From assembly GCA_022695795.1 (NCBI GenBank), contig MU404210.1:7667-68850 (forward strand): 61,184 nt of DNA. Direction: 5' to 3'. Below the pieces are notes generated by a model. It was not told where the DNA came from and ran no database searches. It was given only the letters and a program-made list of their open reading frames with translations. Both the position numbers and the translations under genes were made by a program. Positions 23,510-34,935 of this stretch are shown here, one piece after another; positions within the stretch are counted from its first letter, which is position 1, and the number at the start of each line of letters is the position of its first letter. Origin of the DNA: Biscogniauxia marginata (Eukaryota > Ascomycota > Sordariomycetes > Xylariales > Xylariaceae).

Positions 23510-26500
23510 GCGGGCAGAGGGTTGGTTGCGTGGCTGCGCGTATACCTCATGTTTCTATGTTAGGCGCTTTTCGGGTCATATATATCTGGGGTTATATATC
23601 GTGTTGTCTCTTCGGCATCCGTTGTTGTTCTCGATGGATTTTCAATGTGAGGGAAGAGTGCAAGGAGGGGCGGGCTATGATACCATTTCTTATTTGCTGA
23701 TTGAATTTTCTTTTCTTTTCGTTTGGGGTGGGATGTAGGTATCATGGTGATGGGTAATGATGTTATCATTGAAACCATTATCATCGTATCCGTTTTGCGG
23801 TTCTCTAGGTTGAGTTATGCTTACAGTTGTGGATTATGGGGGGTCGGGGAGGGAACATTGAGCGCGGAGGTTTCATACGAGATACCGCCTAGGTAGCTAT
23901 TGTTTTGGGTCTATGAGTCTTGAGCTGTATGAGACCTTTTTCGAGAGTTAGGTGCTTCCACATAAAATACACTTCTTCGCAAAAATGAGAGAAGGTCACA
24001 TGATATGTTTCTTATCGTTAAAGAGCTACGAAGGGACTATGATGTTTAAGCAAGTAAGCAGGTAAGGTGGGGTTAGTTAGGATGCTTCATTCTTCGTGGC
24101 AAGTCATTGTCTTCCGAATACTTTTCTTACAATTTTCTATAATTGTTCAGGAGAGTATCTTTCTGGAACAGGCGAATTGGGGGTACCTAGAGCTCAAAGG
24201 GGCCTCTTATATTAGGCTTTCCCTAGAAGCGGCGCTCTGTTACTATAACCCAGAAGAGAACGCCATCGGCTTGAATAAGTGACTAGTTTTGAAGATCCAT
24301 ACCTACTATGTTCATCGCCTAGGTACCCCAAATCAGCCCTGCTGGCTGGATAATGTAGATGATTAAAGCGCCATAACGTTAGCGATAATGTGTCTACGCC
24401 CAAGTTCTGCCACCTCCTCGTGGTTACATGGGGACTTGTCGTGGAGGATGGAAACACGTACGCGAAAGATGCGATGTGTTGTTGCAACGGACAGTATGCG
24501 GTACGTGTAGTCTCTCACTCACTTCTCTTGACTCCTGAGAATTTTATTTGATGTATGTTGAATGAAACCTCGAGGGGATCGTGTGGTTCTTATTCTTTAA
24601 AGTTACATTTAATACTATGAAGGCAATTTAACTAATATTTATAAATAATCGATTTAATTACAACTGCATCCGTGATATCTTCAAGCAACTGCACGGTTCT
24701 AAACTGTAAACCGTAGAAGGTAGGTAATTGTTTGCTTTACAGTTGAGGTTCGTCCACTATGTCTCGTAAAAGGTGGGGCGCGTGTATAAGACTTCATATT
24801 CTAGGTATAGGAATATATACCTATATGTAGTTACTTAGGCTGGCAGCTGTACACATGTAAGTCGGCTGACCGATTTCAGCCCTATCGCATGTATTGTCTT
24901 AAATCGGAGTTTTATGTTAGGTAGGTAGGTATGTACGTAGTAGGTTTGTCGCTGCGCCTCGATTCAAATCGGTCAGCAAATGTAACGTTCATTCATTCCA
25001 TTTGTTTTCGGCCGATATATGACTTACATGGCATGCATACACATTGTAACCTACCTACCTACCTACATGTACGTATTGCATGCAGTTCTCAGCCTCAATA
25101 ACACCTCTGCTCTTATGGATAGGTAGATACTAGGTATCTGAAGCCAGTCCGCTGACAAAGCGGTATGCGAATTGATTTCCTAAATTCCCTGAATTACGGA
25201 TCTGGACTCTCATCTGAACAGTCGGATCCGACATGTCTTCAATTGATTTCTTATTACATAATCGGGCACGAAAGCATCGACACTTGAACCCATAAAAGCT
25301 AGGTAGGTATACGACATGAGGGTCACAGGCAAGGGTTGATAGATGTAAGCATCTTAAACGGAGAACCTTAAGCGCAACGTTGTATTTGCTCGCTTCCTCT
25401 GATCCGCATTATTTTTTCTCCCTGGGTTCTCGAATATATCGTTGCAGGTGCACGGGGATGAAAGGGAGGTAGGGGGAAATAAAAAAGGGGTTGAATGTTA
25501 TCCAGATCGAGTTCAGCTAAATCGAGTGTAACGTCGAGGCTGAAGGAAGACAGAAGACACCCCACACCGCTCTATGTAATAAGCCGGTACTGAGGTCTCG
25601 ATGCTAGTGGGCCGTTCGCCAACAAGAAACAAGTTTTATTTCTGCGGCCCCCTCCCCTTAAAAGCTGGGTTATTATGTAATTAGTTCTTTGCAAGGTACC
25701 TATACTACTTTTTATACGTCATGAATGTTTCATTCTGGGAGGCGAAGAGAAGCTTCCGAAAGAGCAAATGAGTTTACCGGCAGAACCGGGGGACCCAGTA
25801 AATAAGCTGCAGGATTATATGTAGAGGGATTGTTCTAGGTTAGGTCAGATCTTAGCGTGGTCCTTACATATACACTGTACCGACGCATGTATTCTATGTA
25901 TCTACCTGAGGTAGTTTAATTCAGTTTCAACTTTCTTTATGCTTAATAAGTTACCGGTGTAAGGTTCCTATGTTTCTCAGGTCTAGCCAAGCTTCTCACC
26001 ATCATGGACTAAAAAAGCAAGGGCTACATACCGGCTCTAACTACGTCCTCAGGTAAAGTAGAATAATATTGGATCAGCATAGTGCGCATTACTTTTTCAT
26101 GATGCGATTTGCTCTGTTCGGCTCGTCATGTGGAAGACGTTTAACCTAGGTAGCTCTTCTCGTGATGACTGGCTTTGTTAGTGCTGTAATACGTGGCTGG
26201 CGTGGGATTTCGTGATATATCGGACAATCCCACAACAGCTTACACGAGCACGAGCTGACAGGGCGGGCGAACGAACCCACACTGTCGGTTCAAAACCTAC
26301 TCGTGGCGACATAAGCGTGGCTCAGCACCGTTGACTTTTTTTCTCTCCCTCCTCCTCTCCTGTACTCTCGTGATTGATTAATGGATCGGGGCCATTGGGA
26401 GCTCGCCCGACCGTGCGTGTAAGCTCAACGCTCAACCAAGTGGACGAAACAGATTGAATGATTGGCCACTAAAGGAAACCCCATGCAACAACCGGGGATC

Positions 26501-26672
26501 GTGGCGTCGATCACTTCGTATTCTTTCCCGTTTAGTAAACCGTACATTGGCAGGCAAGAGAGAAGAAGGCAGAGGCTTCTACCGTGACATGTCAATTGAC
26601 ATCAGAGATGACATGAACCACGTTGCGGCCCCCCCTGGATCACACGAGACTTCCGCATCATTTACTTGCTAA
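23510..26672. other. Intergenic, no confident gene
   Basis: Starts with the probable 3' untranslated region of the WW-protein gene. It contains TAGG and CCTA runs facing each other at 24918-24931 and 25049-25065. Open frames are short and motif-free. The final part is the upstream region of the NIS1-like gene. Confidence 0.5.
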
Positions 26673-26680
26673 TATAAATA
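26673..26680 (+). promoter_or_regulatory. TATA box of the NIS1-like gene
   Basis: A perfect TATAAATA lies 150 bp upstream of the ATG, followed by a pyrimidine-rich then A-rich leader, as is common in highly expressed fungal genes. Confidence 0.6.
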
Positions 26681-26829
26681 CCATCACCTTCCTTCTCGTA
26701 CCCAGTCAAGATCCCTCTTATATCATTGTTCATCATAACCATCATAAAAGATAATTTAATCTACAACAACTCCGTCAATTACTAATTCCAATAATACCAA
26801 CAACCTTTCCCAACCCTTCTAATTTCACA

Positions 26830-27368
26830 ATGGTTTCCTTCAAGACCCTCACCACCGCCACTGCCGCCCTCGTCGCGGCCCCGCTGTCCTCGGCCTACAT
26901 CACGCGGATCGAGGCCCCCGCGGAGGCCCACGCCGGCGACAACGTGACGGTGACGCTGGGCACGGCCATCTACATACAGAACTGGGATGACCTGTCGATC
27001 GCCTGGGGCCTGGCCTCGCCGCAGTGGGGCGGCCTGAACTCCGACGGCAACATCTACATCGGCACCAAGGTCGACTACACGGTCCTGTACCCGGACAACC
27101 TGCCCGACACCTCCAAGAACAGCTTCACCGTCGACGTCCAGATCCCCGAGGGCCAGGCCGCCGGCGAGTATCTGCTCGTCGCCGCCGTCCCTTACATCGT
27201 CGCTGTAAGTTTTCTCTTTTCTCGCCCCCACGCTATACACACGCATAAACACATGTATAAAATATACAAGTCGATGAAAGAGGAAATAAAAACTAACATA
27301 TCCATCCGCAGGCTTCTGGCATGACTGCCGTCCGGTCTTTCAACTCGACCATCAACATCACGGCTTAA
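26830..27368 (+). CDS. NIS1-like small secreted protein
   Basis: Secreted 143-residue protein in two exons (26830-27204 and 27312-27368; 107-bp intron with GTAAGT donor and CCGCAG acceptor, phase 0). The signal peptide covers residues 1-22 (MVSFKTLTTATAALVAAPLS, then SA|Y). The mature part has an Ig-like beta pattern: IEAPAEAHAGDNVTVTLGTA, YIQNWDDLSIAWGL, IPEGQAAGEYLLVAAVP and a final NSTINITA. Order and spacing match the NIS1-like family (necrosis-inducing secreted protein 1, first described in Colletotrichum), small effectors reported to target plant immune receptor kinases. The mature protein has no cysteine. It has N-glycosylation sequons NVT, NST and NIT. Codon use is very GC-rich. Members also occur in non-pathogens, so the family does not prove a pathogenic lifestyle. 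Without the second exon the frame would read into the intron and lose the family C-terminus. Confidence 0.77.
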
Positions 27369-28280
27369 GTCCCCCCCCCCCCTAAATCCCCAAATCCCCT
27401 TCTATCATGAGGGCGGGAGCAGGTGTGCACGAGATATCTGGACATGAACATGACACGCCATCATTCATGATTTTCTTTTGCGACGAAGGAACAAGGAAAG
27501 ATGAAGGCGCATCACTGCACGAGATCGGATATTTATTCTTAATTATCTTATTCGCTTACGGAACAAGCAATATGATCCAAAGGAAGGAGAAAAACACAAG
27601 AGGAAATTTGCATGGCTCGTATATAATAACGGCGTATATATTATTAGCATAGGCCGGCGTTCAAGTAGGGCGGACAAACCCCCCATGTTTTATGAATTAC
27701 ATTGTCGTTAATTCCCCAACTCAACCATACTCCGAATGGAGTGAGAAGTCGTGTCTTCAGGAAATTCGGGAGCGTTGCGCTCATGCTCGCTTCTCAAATA
27801 TGTATCTCATAAGAACTTACGAGACAAATTTGATTATGTAAAAACTCCGCGCTATGCTATGAGATGGAGATAAAAATACAAAACCTAAAGCTCTTGCTTT
27901 CTTGTCCTTCATGTTCTCCTTTCCCCGTGTGACATGTAGTACATTGAGAAAATCCCCAGAGTCTGGTTGGACCGGGAATATACTTGGCGGAAATAGCATC
28001 ATGTCCTCGGTTCTCACTCCAACTCCATGGTGCTCAATCAACCTATATGTCCATGCTAGTGATGATTTCCGGTATACATGCGAATGCACAACACACCAGC
28101 CCACTCTTGACTACATGAATCCCTCAAGTCCTCGTAAGTCCAAAGCCTAGGAGTACGGCTACTTCTCCTAGTCCCCCTTTCTCGATTCATCTCTTCTCCT
28201 CCGGCTCCTTTTCCTTCCCTTTTCTTTTCTTTCTCTTTTTATATTTCAAGTGTTTTATTTATTTATATATTCACCCCTTC
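27369..28280. other. Intergenic between convergent genes
   Basis: Begins with a 12-C run just after the NIS1-like stop codon. The rest holds the 3' flanks of the NIS1-like and ubiquitin-conjugating enzyme genes, including a CT-rich tract at about 28170-28240. No other gene is seen. Confidence 0.55.
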
Positions 28281-28882
28281 TCAGAGTCCCAGCATGCGGC
28301 GGACGCCGTCGCGGACCTTCTGCTCGTAGTCGGCACGGCGCTCTCGCCACATCTTGGCGGCCTCGACGTTGGCGGGGCTCTCGTCGTTGGGCTCGGCCAG
28401 CATGCTCATGACGGAGATGAGGATCTTCTCGACCGACTGGATCGGGCTCCAGCGCTCCGACGCCTCCTCGTAGTGGTTCGGGTCGTCGCCGGGAGGGTGC
28501 AGGATCGAGATGCATACCACGCCGTTGGTGTAGACTATACATTGCCCCAAAACCATTAGTTATACACATAAACCAGAAACCCCGCCAGTATTTCTAATTA
28601 AGGGGGGAGGGAGGGAGGGGAGGAGGCGTTCGTACCGTTGGGGTGGAATATCTCCCCTAGAAAGGTCATCTTAGGAGGTGCCAGGGGGTAGTCCTTGGGG
28701 AACTTGAGCTCGGCGGGGAAGATGCCGCCCTCGAACGGGGTACCCTCGGGGCCCTCGATCAATGCCTCCCAGTGGAACATGTCGTCTTCGCTGACGGGCC
28801 CGGCGGTGATGCCGTCGGGCGGGTCGTTGGTCAGGTTCCGGTACTCCTGGAGGAGACGGCGCTGGGCTGTCGACAGAGACAT
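28281..28882 (-). CDS. ubc7: Ubiquitin-conjugating enzyme E2, Ubc7/UBE2G2 type
   Basis: E2 enzyme of 166 residues that carries ubiquitin as a thioester; this class serves ER-associated degradation with membrane E3 ligases. Exon 1 is 28882-28636 and exon 2 is 28534-28281, with a 101-bp intron (GTACGA donor, TATAG acceptor). The start [20 protein letters not shown] is preferred over the longer open frame because it aligns with the start of the E2 fold. FHPN is at 79-82 and the catalytic Cys is Cys90 in VVCISIL. The extra acidic loop after it ([18 protein letters not shown]) is the hallmark of the Ubc7/UBE2G class. [20 protein letters not shown] follows as expected. Intact. It is divergent to the Mmc1-like gene, with about 410 bp between start codons. 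Confidence 0.95.
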
Positions 28883-29293
28883 GTTGAAGAATAATAGTAG
28901 GCAGTTGGAGAGGAATCCTCTCAGGCCACCTCGAGATAAGTTCTGGTATGTATCTTTAGTAAAAACTCGGTTTTGTTGTTGTATGCTTAGTGAGTGGTGT
29001 TTGTCAATATGATGGTAAGTGACGGATGGGTCGGCCGGATTGACACACGGTCGCATTGGCGGGACCTGAGAATGTTCTGGGGGGGCCCGGTGGGGTCCAG
29101 CTCAACCAGTGTCTCTCCGGTCCCCGGCCTTACTAATTACCCGACCTTTATCCGAATGGACCCACATGAGGGGAAGCTCGGAGCCTCAAAAGCTTCGAGC
29201 TAACATCACGTCACAATTTTCTTAAAGCTCTAATTTGTTTTTGAAGCTTGGAAGCTTTTTTTTGCGCCCATCAGGGAACAAGGGCCAAAAACT
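28883..29293. promoter_or_regulatory. Divergent promoter region, UBC7 / Mmc1-like
   Basis: 411 bp separate the two start codons, so the promoters must share this stretch. No TATA box is clear. A short palindromic motif (GAAGCTTGGAAGCTT) occurs at about 29243-29258. Confidence 0.45.
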
Positions 29294-31249
29294 ATGCCTC
29301 CGCGGTTGCGACTGCGGCCTGTCGGGCATCAAAACGCCGTTTTGAAGGGCAGCGATAGGCAGTCGATATGTTTCTTTTGTTCGCTGGCATATTCTAGATC
29401 CAACATCCACGGATCTGCGCGGCGCACCAAGAGAAGAGCGCCGCTCCCCGCCCGCCGGCCAGAATCCACCGTCGCAACTCTGACCAACAGTGCGCATTTA
29501 GACCCTCGAAGGGAACTCGAGGCTGTGCTCCTCGAGCTGCAACACCATGCTGCCAATTATGTGAACCTCTCTCGACTGCAGCTCGCCCTCAATGGCTTGC
29601 GCCAGAACCCCGGGAGCGAATCAATTCGGGTCGCCATACTAGGCCTCACAAGCACTTCCGAATCCGGCAAAACTGCAAAGGAGGTATTGAAATTGCTTCT
29701 ATCAGACCCATTGAAGGAGGCAGAGAAGTGGGAGCAGGAGATCGACGAGCATGATCTGGCGCAGCCTATGATAATCCGCGTCGGCACCGAGGAATCCCAA
29801 CAGCGCGGGGCCATTTCGCTCGCCAGAGGGAACCTGCTGCATGAGGTCAACGTCTCTTCCGCGGCACTCAATGGTCATAACCTCGAGTTGTTGCTCATGA
29901 AGTCGAATCCCTTCGCGCCGGCGCAAGGAGTCGGTACTCTGGAGGCATTTGAGAATTCGGTACTTGTTCCCACCGTCGACATACCGACGTCGAGTACCGG
30001 GCGTTATAGCCCCATTACAACCCCTGTGCACAAGGCTTTGGTTGTCGCCGATGGCATAATGGGTGCTGCGTCGGTAGTGTCCATGCCCACCCTGGAAAGC
30101 CGAAACGTCCTCGCAGCGACTGTGAATCTGCCCGAGTACAAGCCGAAGGAGACGTCGGACTTACCTTTCACCCCTATCGATATAGGGGTCGCAAATGTTG
30201 GGTTAGGTCTCGTGCGAAAGAATCTCAGCAACGCCATCGAATTTGAGCACCTCTGGTTCCAAAGCAACCTCCCAAAGCTTGTCGAATGGCTAAAAGCTGA
30301 CGTCCTTACTACGCCCGAGGGCACTACGAAGCCACCCGTAAGGGAGCTCATCGCATCGCTGCTGAGAAATACATCGATGGCAATAGAAGCCGAAGAAAGA
30401 CGGCGCGTCGGCACATCCTTATCCTCTTCTGCAACTACGTCACTAAGGGCGCTCCGGAGTGGCCTGGAAGATTGGGCAGAAAGCGCTCACGCTGAACTGC
30501 AAGAGGAGCTCGACCTTGCCTTCTCTAGTGGACGATGGCGGAAGCTCGGGTGGTGGAAATTGTTCTGGCGCGTGGACGATGTCGGCATGCTCACAACCGA
30601 CATTCTCGCACAGAGATTTCTGCCCCATGCAGAGAGGAATGCCATCTTCCTCGCCGGAAGGATGAAGGAAGCGGGCGTTCCTCTAACTCTGACCTCTATT
30701 TCTCCAAATTCTTCATTACCGTCTACCCCGCGTGCATCCGAAGAAAATGATACTCTGGAGTCCAGCTTGGGCGCGGTAACGCCACCACTACCACCGACGG
30801 CATCCGACTGGCCCGTGAACATCCCGACCACACGCCGGTATCTACAAACCGAGACGATCCCGGCTCTCCAAGCCCTCGCCCAGAGGCTCGTCCTGCAGAC
30901 GCTTAGCACGTCGGGACTCACCACGGCGCTCGGTGCGCTCGCCTACTTTGGTACGCTGACCACGACGCTGTACGAGGCGGGCGCCGTCGCCGCGCTCGGC
31001 ATTGTGTGGAGCATGAAGCGCATGCAGTCGCGGTGGGAGGCGGCGCGTGATTTCTGGGAAGGCGAGGTCCGGGAGGAGGGCCGCAAGGCGGTCCGCGGCG
31101 TCGAGGGCGTCATGGGTAGTGCCCTGTCGGAGGAGAACCAAAAAAGCGGCAGGCGCGGCCCCGGCAGCGATGGGGAGGGACGAGCTGGGCTGGACAGAGT
31201 TAAGGACTTGGTGCAGAAGGCGCAGGAGCTACTGCGGAGGATGAAGTAA
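29294..31249 (+). CDS. Mmc1-like mitochondrial membrane protein (dynamin-like fold)
   Basis: 651 residues, no intron seen. The N-terminus is basic and lacks acidic residues (MPPRLRLRPVGHQNAVLKGS), as in a mitochondrial targeting sequence, with an Arg-rich stretch at about 43-56. Residues of about 70-135 form a helical segment then VAILGLTSTSESGKT (113-127), which looks like a P-loop in which the first Gly of GxxxxGKT is Ser120. A hydrophobic C-terminal segment with Gly/Ala (about 539-572, GLTTALGALAYFGTLTTTLY then EAGAVAALGIVW) could cross or hairpin into a membrane, followed by a basic, helical tail. This layout fits the fungal Mmc1 family, proposed mitochondrial inner-membrane proteins related to dynamins with a degenerate GTPase site. 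Assignment rests on overall pattern recalled from the family; fold and location are inference. Confidence 0.68.
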   Translation: MPPRLRLRPVGHQNAVLKGSDRQSICFFCSLAYSRSNIHGSARRTKRRAPLPARRPESTVATLTNSAHLDPRRELEAVLLELQHHAANYVNLSRLQLALNGLRQNPGSESIRVAILGLTSTSESGKTAKEVLKLLLSDPLKEAEKWEQEIDEHDLAQPMIIRVGTEESQQRGAISLARGNLLHEVNVSSAALNGHNLELLLMKSNPFAPAQGVGTLEAFENSVLVPTVDIPTSSTGRYSPITTPVHKALVVADGIMGAASVVSMPTLESRNVLAATVNLPEYKPKETSDLPFTPIDIGVANVGLGLVRKNLSNAIEFEHLWFQSNLPKLVEWLKADVLTTPEGTTKPPVRELIASLLRNTSMAIEAEERRRVGTSLSSSATTSLRALRSGLEDWAESAHAELQEELDLAFSSGRWRKLGWWKLFWRVDDVGMLTTDILAQRFLPHAERNAIFLAGRMKEAGVPLTLTSISPNSSLPSTPRASEENDTLESSLGAVTPPLPPTASDWPVNIPTTRRYLQTETIPALQALAQRLVLQTLSTSGLTTALGALAYFGTLTTTLYEAGAVAALGIVWSMKRMQSRWEAARDFWEGEVREEGRKAVRGVEGVMGSALSEENQKSGRRGPGSDGEGRAGLDRVKDLVQKAQELLRRMK

Positions 31250-32480
31250 ATCATTTCGGGCTTAGTTGCTTCGGATCGATTAGTGAACAAAGGGGGCGAT
31301 TGTACGTTTTATGTGTATGATGCTGTTATGATACCAATTCTAGAGAGAGATAGAGCGAAGAAAAAGGAAGAGAGAAGGGAGAGGAAAAGGGGTATAGATA
31401 TCGTGAGTAATGCGCTCCAGTCTATCGCGTGGGATGACTACCACTCAACTGTGCTATAAAAAAGGGGAGAGAGGGGTAACAATATACCCTCGTATATATC
31501 TCTACTGTTCTCTGGTTTTCTTAAATTCATGGATAGTGCAGTCTTTGATGGTGCATACATATCGTGATATTCCAGAGATCTATAGAATTAGACTCCTCTT
31601 CATTAGCTCACTCCCCCCCCCTCTTCCCCCCCTTTTTTTTCGGCTTAGGATATTTCAAGGAAAAGACTACACGAGAGTCACAAATATTAAGCCAAGAGGG
31701 ACTGCAAACAAGTGATACGGAAAATAAGGGGGCCTTATAGTGAGTGATGTAAGTAGGTAATCAATATCTTTTCAACGAGTAGGTACCTATGTTGTTAATA
31801 TGGGAGTAACGGTAGGCAAAAGGTGCAACTGCTTCGTTCATATGTACCAGCTACGTTAAGCATAGTGTCTGGACATGGCATTGACAAAGAGGTCTCATTA
31901 GCAAGAGTTGGTAGTTAGTCTTTTAACCAGACTTGATTAATCATTCACGGTTCTTAACAAAGGTCTAACATGATACTTGGAGTACATCTGCCTGTGACTA
32001 GACATGCATTGATGATTATGTACATGCAAAATTGTGGCTAGTATATCTAATTTCCAATCCGTAATCATATCATACAGCTTATCTCAGTTGTGCTTTCACT
32101 GAGTTGAACCCCTAACCAACGCTGAATATCTATTGTGAAATATTCCGTATATCCGTAGGGCCCCAAAGGTTTACCCGTCATCGCGGACGGGAATAAATGT
32201 TCATGCCATACATAAACCCGGCCCGGCCCTTTTCCCAAAGTTTTCTGTATACAATGTTGAGTGTAGTTTGTAGTGATGATGGTGTTACAGAATCTGAACC
32301 ACGGTGGTTGGTTAGCTCATGACTTTTGGTTGGGTCGAAAGTGTGGATTATAGACTAACCTGGACATTTGTCGGTGTCAATAATTTGGAAGACCCCTTTC
32401 CTTTCCCCGGTTGCTGTCTCCCGAGCAATCTCCCCGCCCCGATCCGGGTATCCCCCGGAGATGTTCATGCATTCAGCTAA
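31250..32480. other. Intergenic between convergent genes
   Basis: Purine-rich tract at about 31343-31400, a C-run/T-run stretch at about 31610-31642, otherwise unremarkable. No gene recognised. Confidence 0.55.
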
Positions 32481-33134
32481 TTAATTGCCGACAAGGCCCA
32501 GGAGGCTGGCAACTTGCTCGCACTTCACTACCATCTCTCGCTGGAGCCGGTCGGCCCATCCGTCCCGGTCAACTGCGATGCGTTCCAGGTCGGCCACCTG
32601 CCACGTCAACGACATGACGCGGCGGTAGTCCTCTAGAGTCAGACTCCCGAGCCCACGGTGGCGTTTCGTGAGCGAGTAGAAGGCCGAAAACGCGCGCTCA
32701 GCGAGCGAAGCCGCGTCCGGTCCCTCGTGAGTGCTCACCAGCCGGAGCGCCATTTCAACGCAGAAGAAGATCCGCCCGACCAGCCCCTGGTATATAGTGG
32801 CGCCGTCGTGGTCGGGCCCCCGGCGCTGCCAGTACCGCTGGAAGTTCGCAGTCTCCTGGTTCCGAAGATGTTCCGCGGCCCGGATCACAAAGGAGTAGAT
32901 CACCGCCTCCTCCCCGCGCGTCTCGAGAGCGCGCCAGTTCGCATCGGCCTGGGCGAAGACCGCGGCGCAACGCGGGCAGAGGCCCGTCTCGGCTACGATG
33001 GGCTCGTAGCGCACGTTTTCGCAGGGGGATCTTCTCAGGCTGAAAAATGGGATACCCTCGCAAGACTCCGTGCTGACCTTTTGGTCAACGTTGTGGCAGC
33101 AGAGTTGCCAGGCTCGGTACCGGATGACACACAT
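32481..33134 (-). CDS. Hypothetical protein with Cys-rich N-terminus
   Basis: Single-exon frame of 217 residues with coherent, GC-rich coding composition. The first 56 residues hold eight possible metal ligands: Cys2, Cys12, Cys13, His14, Cys25, Cys38, Cys53 and Cys56. The last pair forms a CPRC knuckle. The rest is helical, with GDP-like or other catalytic motifs absent. Small fungal proteins starting MCxxxYR with spaced Cys/His residues are common and mostly uncharacterised; this probably belongs with them. The start is the first Met, next to Cys2. Function unknown; a zinc-binding fold is inference. The neighbours give no hint. Confidence 0.6.
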   Translation of the reverse strand: MCVIRYRAWQLCCHNVDQKVSTESCEGIPFFSLRRSPCENVRYEPIVAETGLCPRCAAVFAQADANWRALETRGEEAVIYSFVIRAAEHLRNQETANFQRYWQRRGPDHDGATIYQGLVGRIFFCVEMALRLVSTHEGPDAASLAERAFSAFYSLTKRHRGLGSLTLEDYRRVMSLTWQVADLERIAVDRDGWADRLQREMVVKCEQVASLLGLVGN

Positions 33135-34935
33135 GGTTATGGTTGTTGGTAGCTGGGTCGATGGGTTGTGATGTTGCAGAGAAGTAAAAGAGCTGTGAGC
33201 ACAATTGTAAATGAGGGCTGTTGACTAGTACAGTGTTGCTTTGTGCTGGAAGGAAGCTTTCTGGCTGTGAGAGGAAGCTGAGAAAAAAAGGGGGGGAGAA
33301 GGAGTAGTTTGGGGTAGCATATGTATATATATTCAATCTCCTAGCCAAGTTTACCCATACACAATAGACACCATATGACAATAAGAAATCGAGATATGAT
33401 CCTCTCTCGTATTGTTCTGGAGACAATATATGCTTCCTGGGCCGTTGGTGAATTGACCTCCTATTATATTTCCAATGCTCAATGGACATGACTAATCAAT
33501 AGTAGGTTTTGAAAGTCTAACAATAGAGGCTCGTTAATTTAACAATAGAGGTGACTGGTGTCAAGTTGTCGTGTTGTCTACGTAAATTAGTCTATAGATA
33601 AATGGCTCGGGATGGTTCTATTTAGAGCCCTCCAATAGGGAGTATTTGGTTATCATGGTACTAATAAAGGCCCCATGAGCTAAGGAGGGCAACAGGTACA
33701 GACCTGGTTGGAACCAGAGGGACTAATTTTCGTGTTGAACGACTACTCTTGAGGTATTTCTAGTTTTGCAGGTTATTGGTATTAATTGTGTTTGCCACAC
33801 GTATGATCAAAGAGAGAGAAAATGATTCTCCCGTCCTTATTAACGTATATTCTTTAATAACCCTCTGCTAATCACACAGAACCATACCGTGGAGGTTTTC
33901 GGGAGTATCATGCTGTTTTTAATTACTGTAAACTATACGATATTTATGTTTCGCGAAACGGAAAGAATAGGAATAAGTAAATGCCTAAGAATCCATGTCC
34001 CACGGATGGACACATATAGGCACTACCAAGGCCTGCTAGTCATGAGCCAGAATGCTATTAGAGATAGATAATGATGTATGATTCAATAATACCAATGTGC
34101 ATAGGATGAGAGATGCCTCGGGCAGTAGATTGTGTATATATAGGCAGACGATTCCTGGAGGACCTCATGATTAAACTTAGACTCTTAAGTCCCTTGAGAC
34201 CATAAAGAATTATTAGTTGAATTTGAACTACATTTTCAAGTCCAGCAGCCCTTGTCACAATCTACTACTAAAGGAGAGAATTAGCAACGAACAAAACCGA
34301 CAGTTTCTGAGTTAGTAGATAATTATGTGGGCTTCATACTTCTCGAGGGAAATGAAAGGATGAAGATCGTTACAGCTCGGTGAACTATGAAACCTAAACA
34401 TAGACAAATTAGTATTCAATGCGGACACACACTTAGACATGCACTGAGATGATATTTCTATATGAGTTTTCTAAAGACTCAATATATCCTATTAAATAGT
34501 GTCCATAGGGCCCTTAATAAATGCTTGCAGATCTAACACCACAATCCTAGATTTCCTTACATGAATTAGCAATGTCACTGTGTCACATTGATATCGTCAA
34601 GCTAGGTATTGGTAGGCAGATCTGTGTTGCAACACTACCAACATCTAGAAATTCCTATGAAGCTTGGGCACCATCACGCCATCTTTTCAGCATTAATGAT
34701 GAATTAACTCCGCATCATGGGCTCTGTAGCCCTACGTCGTAGTAGGATGGTATTTGATGCTAACAGAATTTATGAGCGTACCTGGAAGTATGCGTTGATA
34801 TATACCTTCTCTCATTTTGCCCATGCCTGGCCAACGTACTTGCGTGGTGTGGTAATAACGCTACCAATATTTTGCCTGTCCGTCAGTTTCACCCAAGTAC
34901 CCTCCGTCATCTATGATATTCTGTCTTTCTGACGC
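33135..34935. other. Intergenic, no gene recognised
   Basis: 5' flank of the Cys-rich gene followed by AT-leaning sequence. The phrase TAACAATAGAGG occurs twice, at about 33519 and 33539. A 71-residue frame at 34717-34932 (plus) is protein-like but unassigned; it could belong with the decayed membrane-protein traces just downstream. Confidence 0.45.

Noticed and set aside
26782..27252. 156-residue minus-strand frame over the NIS1-like gene
   Set aside because: It is the GC-rich shadow of exon 1, with a GDVDVG-rich composition and no family features.
32658..33152. 164-residue plus-strand frame over the Cys-rich gene
   Set aside because: It is an antisense shadow; the minus-strand frame has the better protein composition and Cys pattern.
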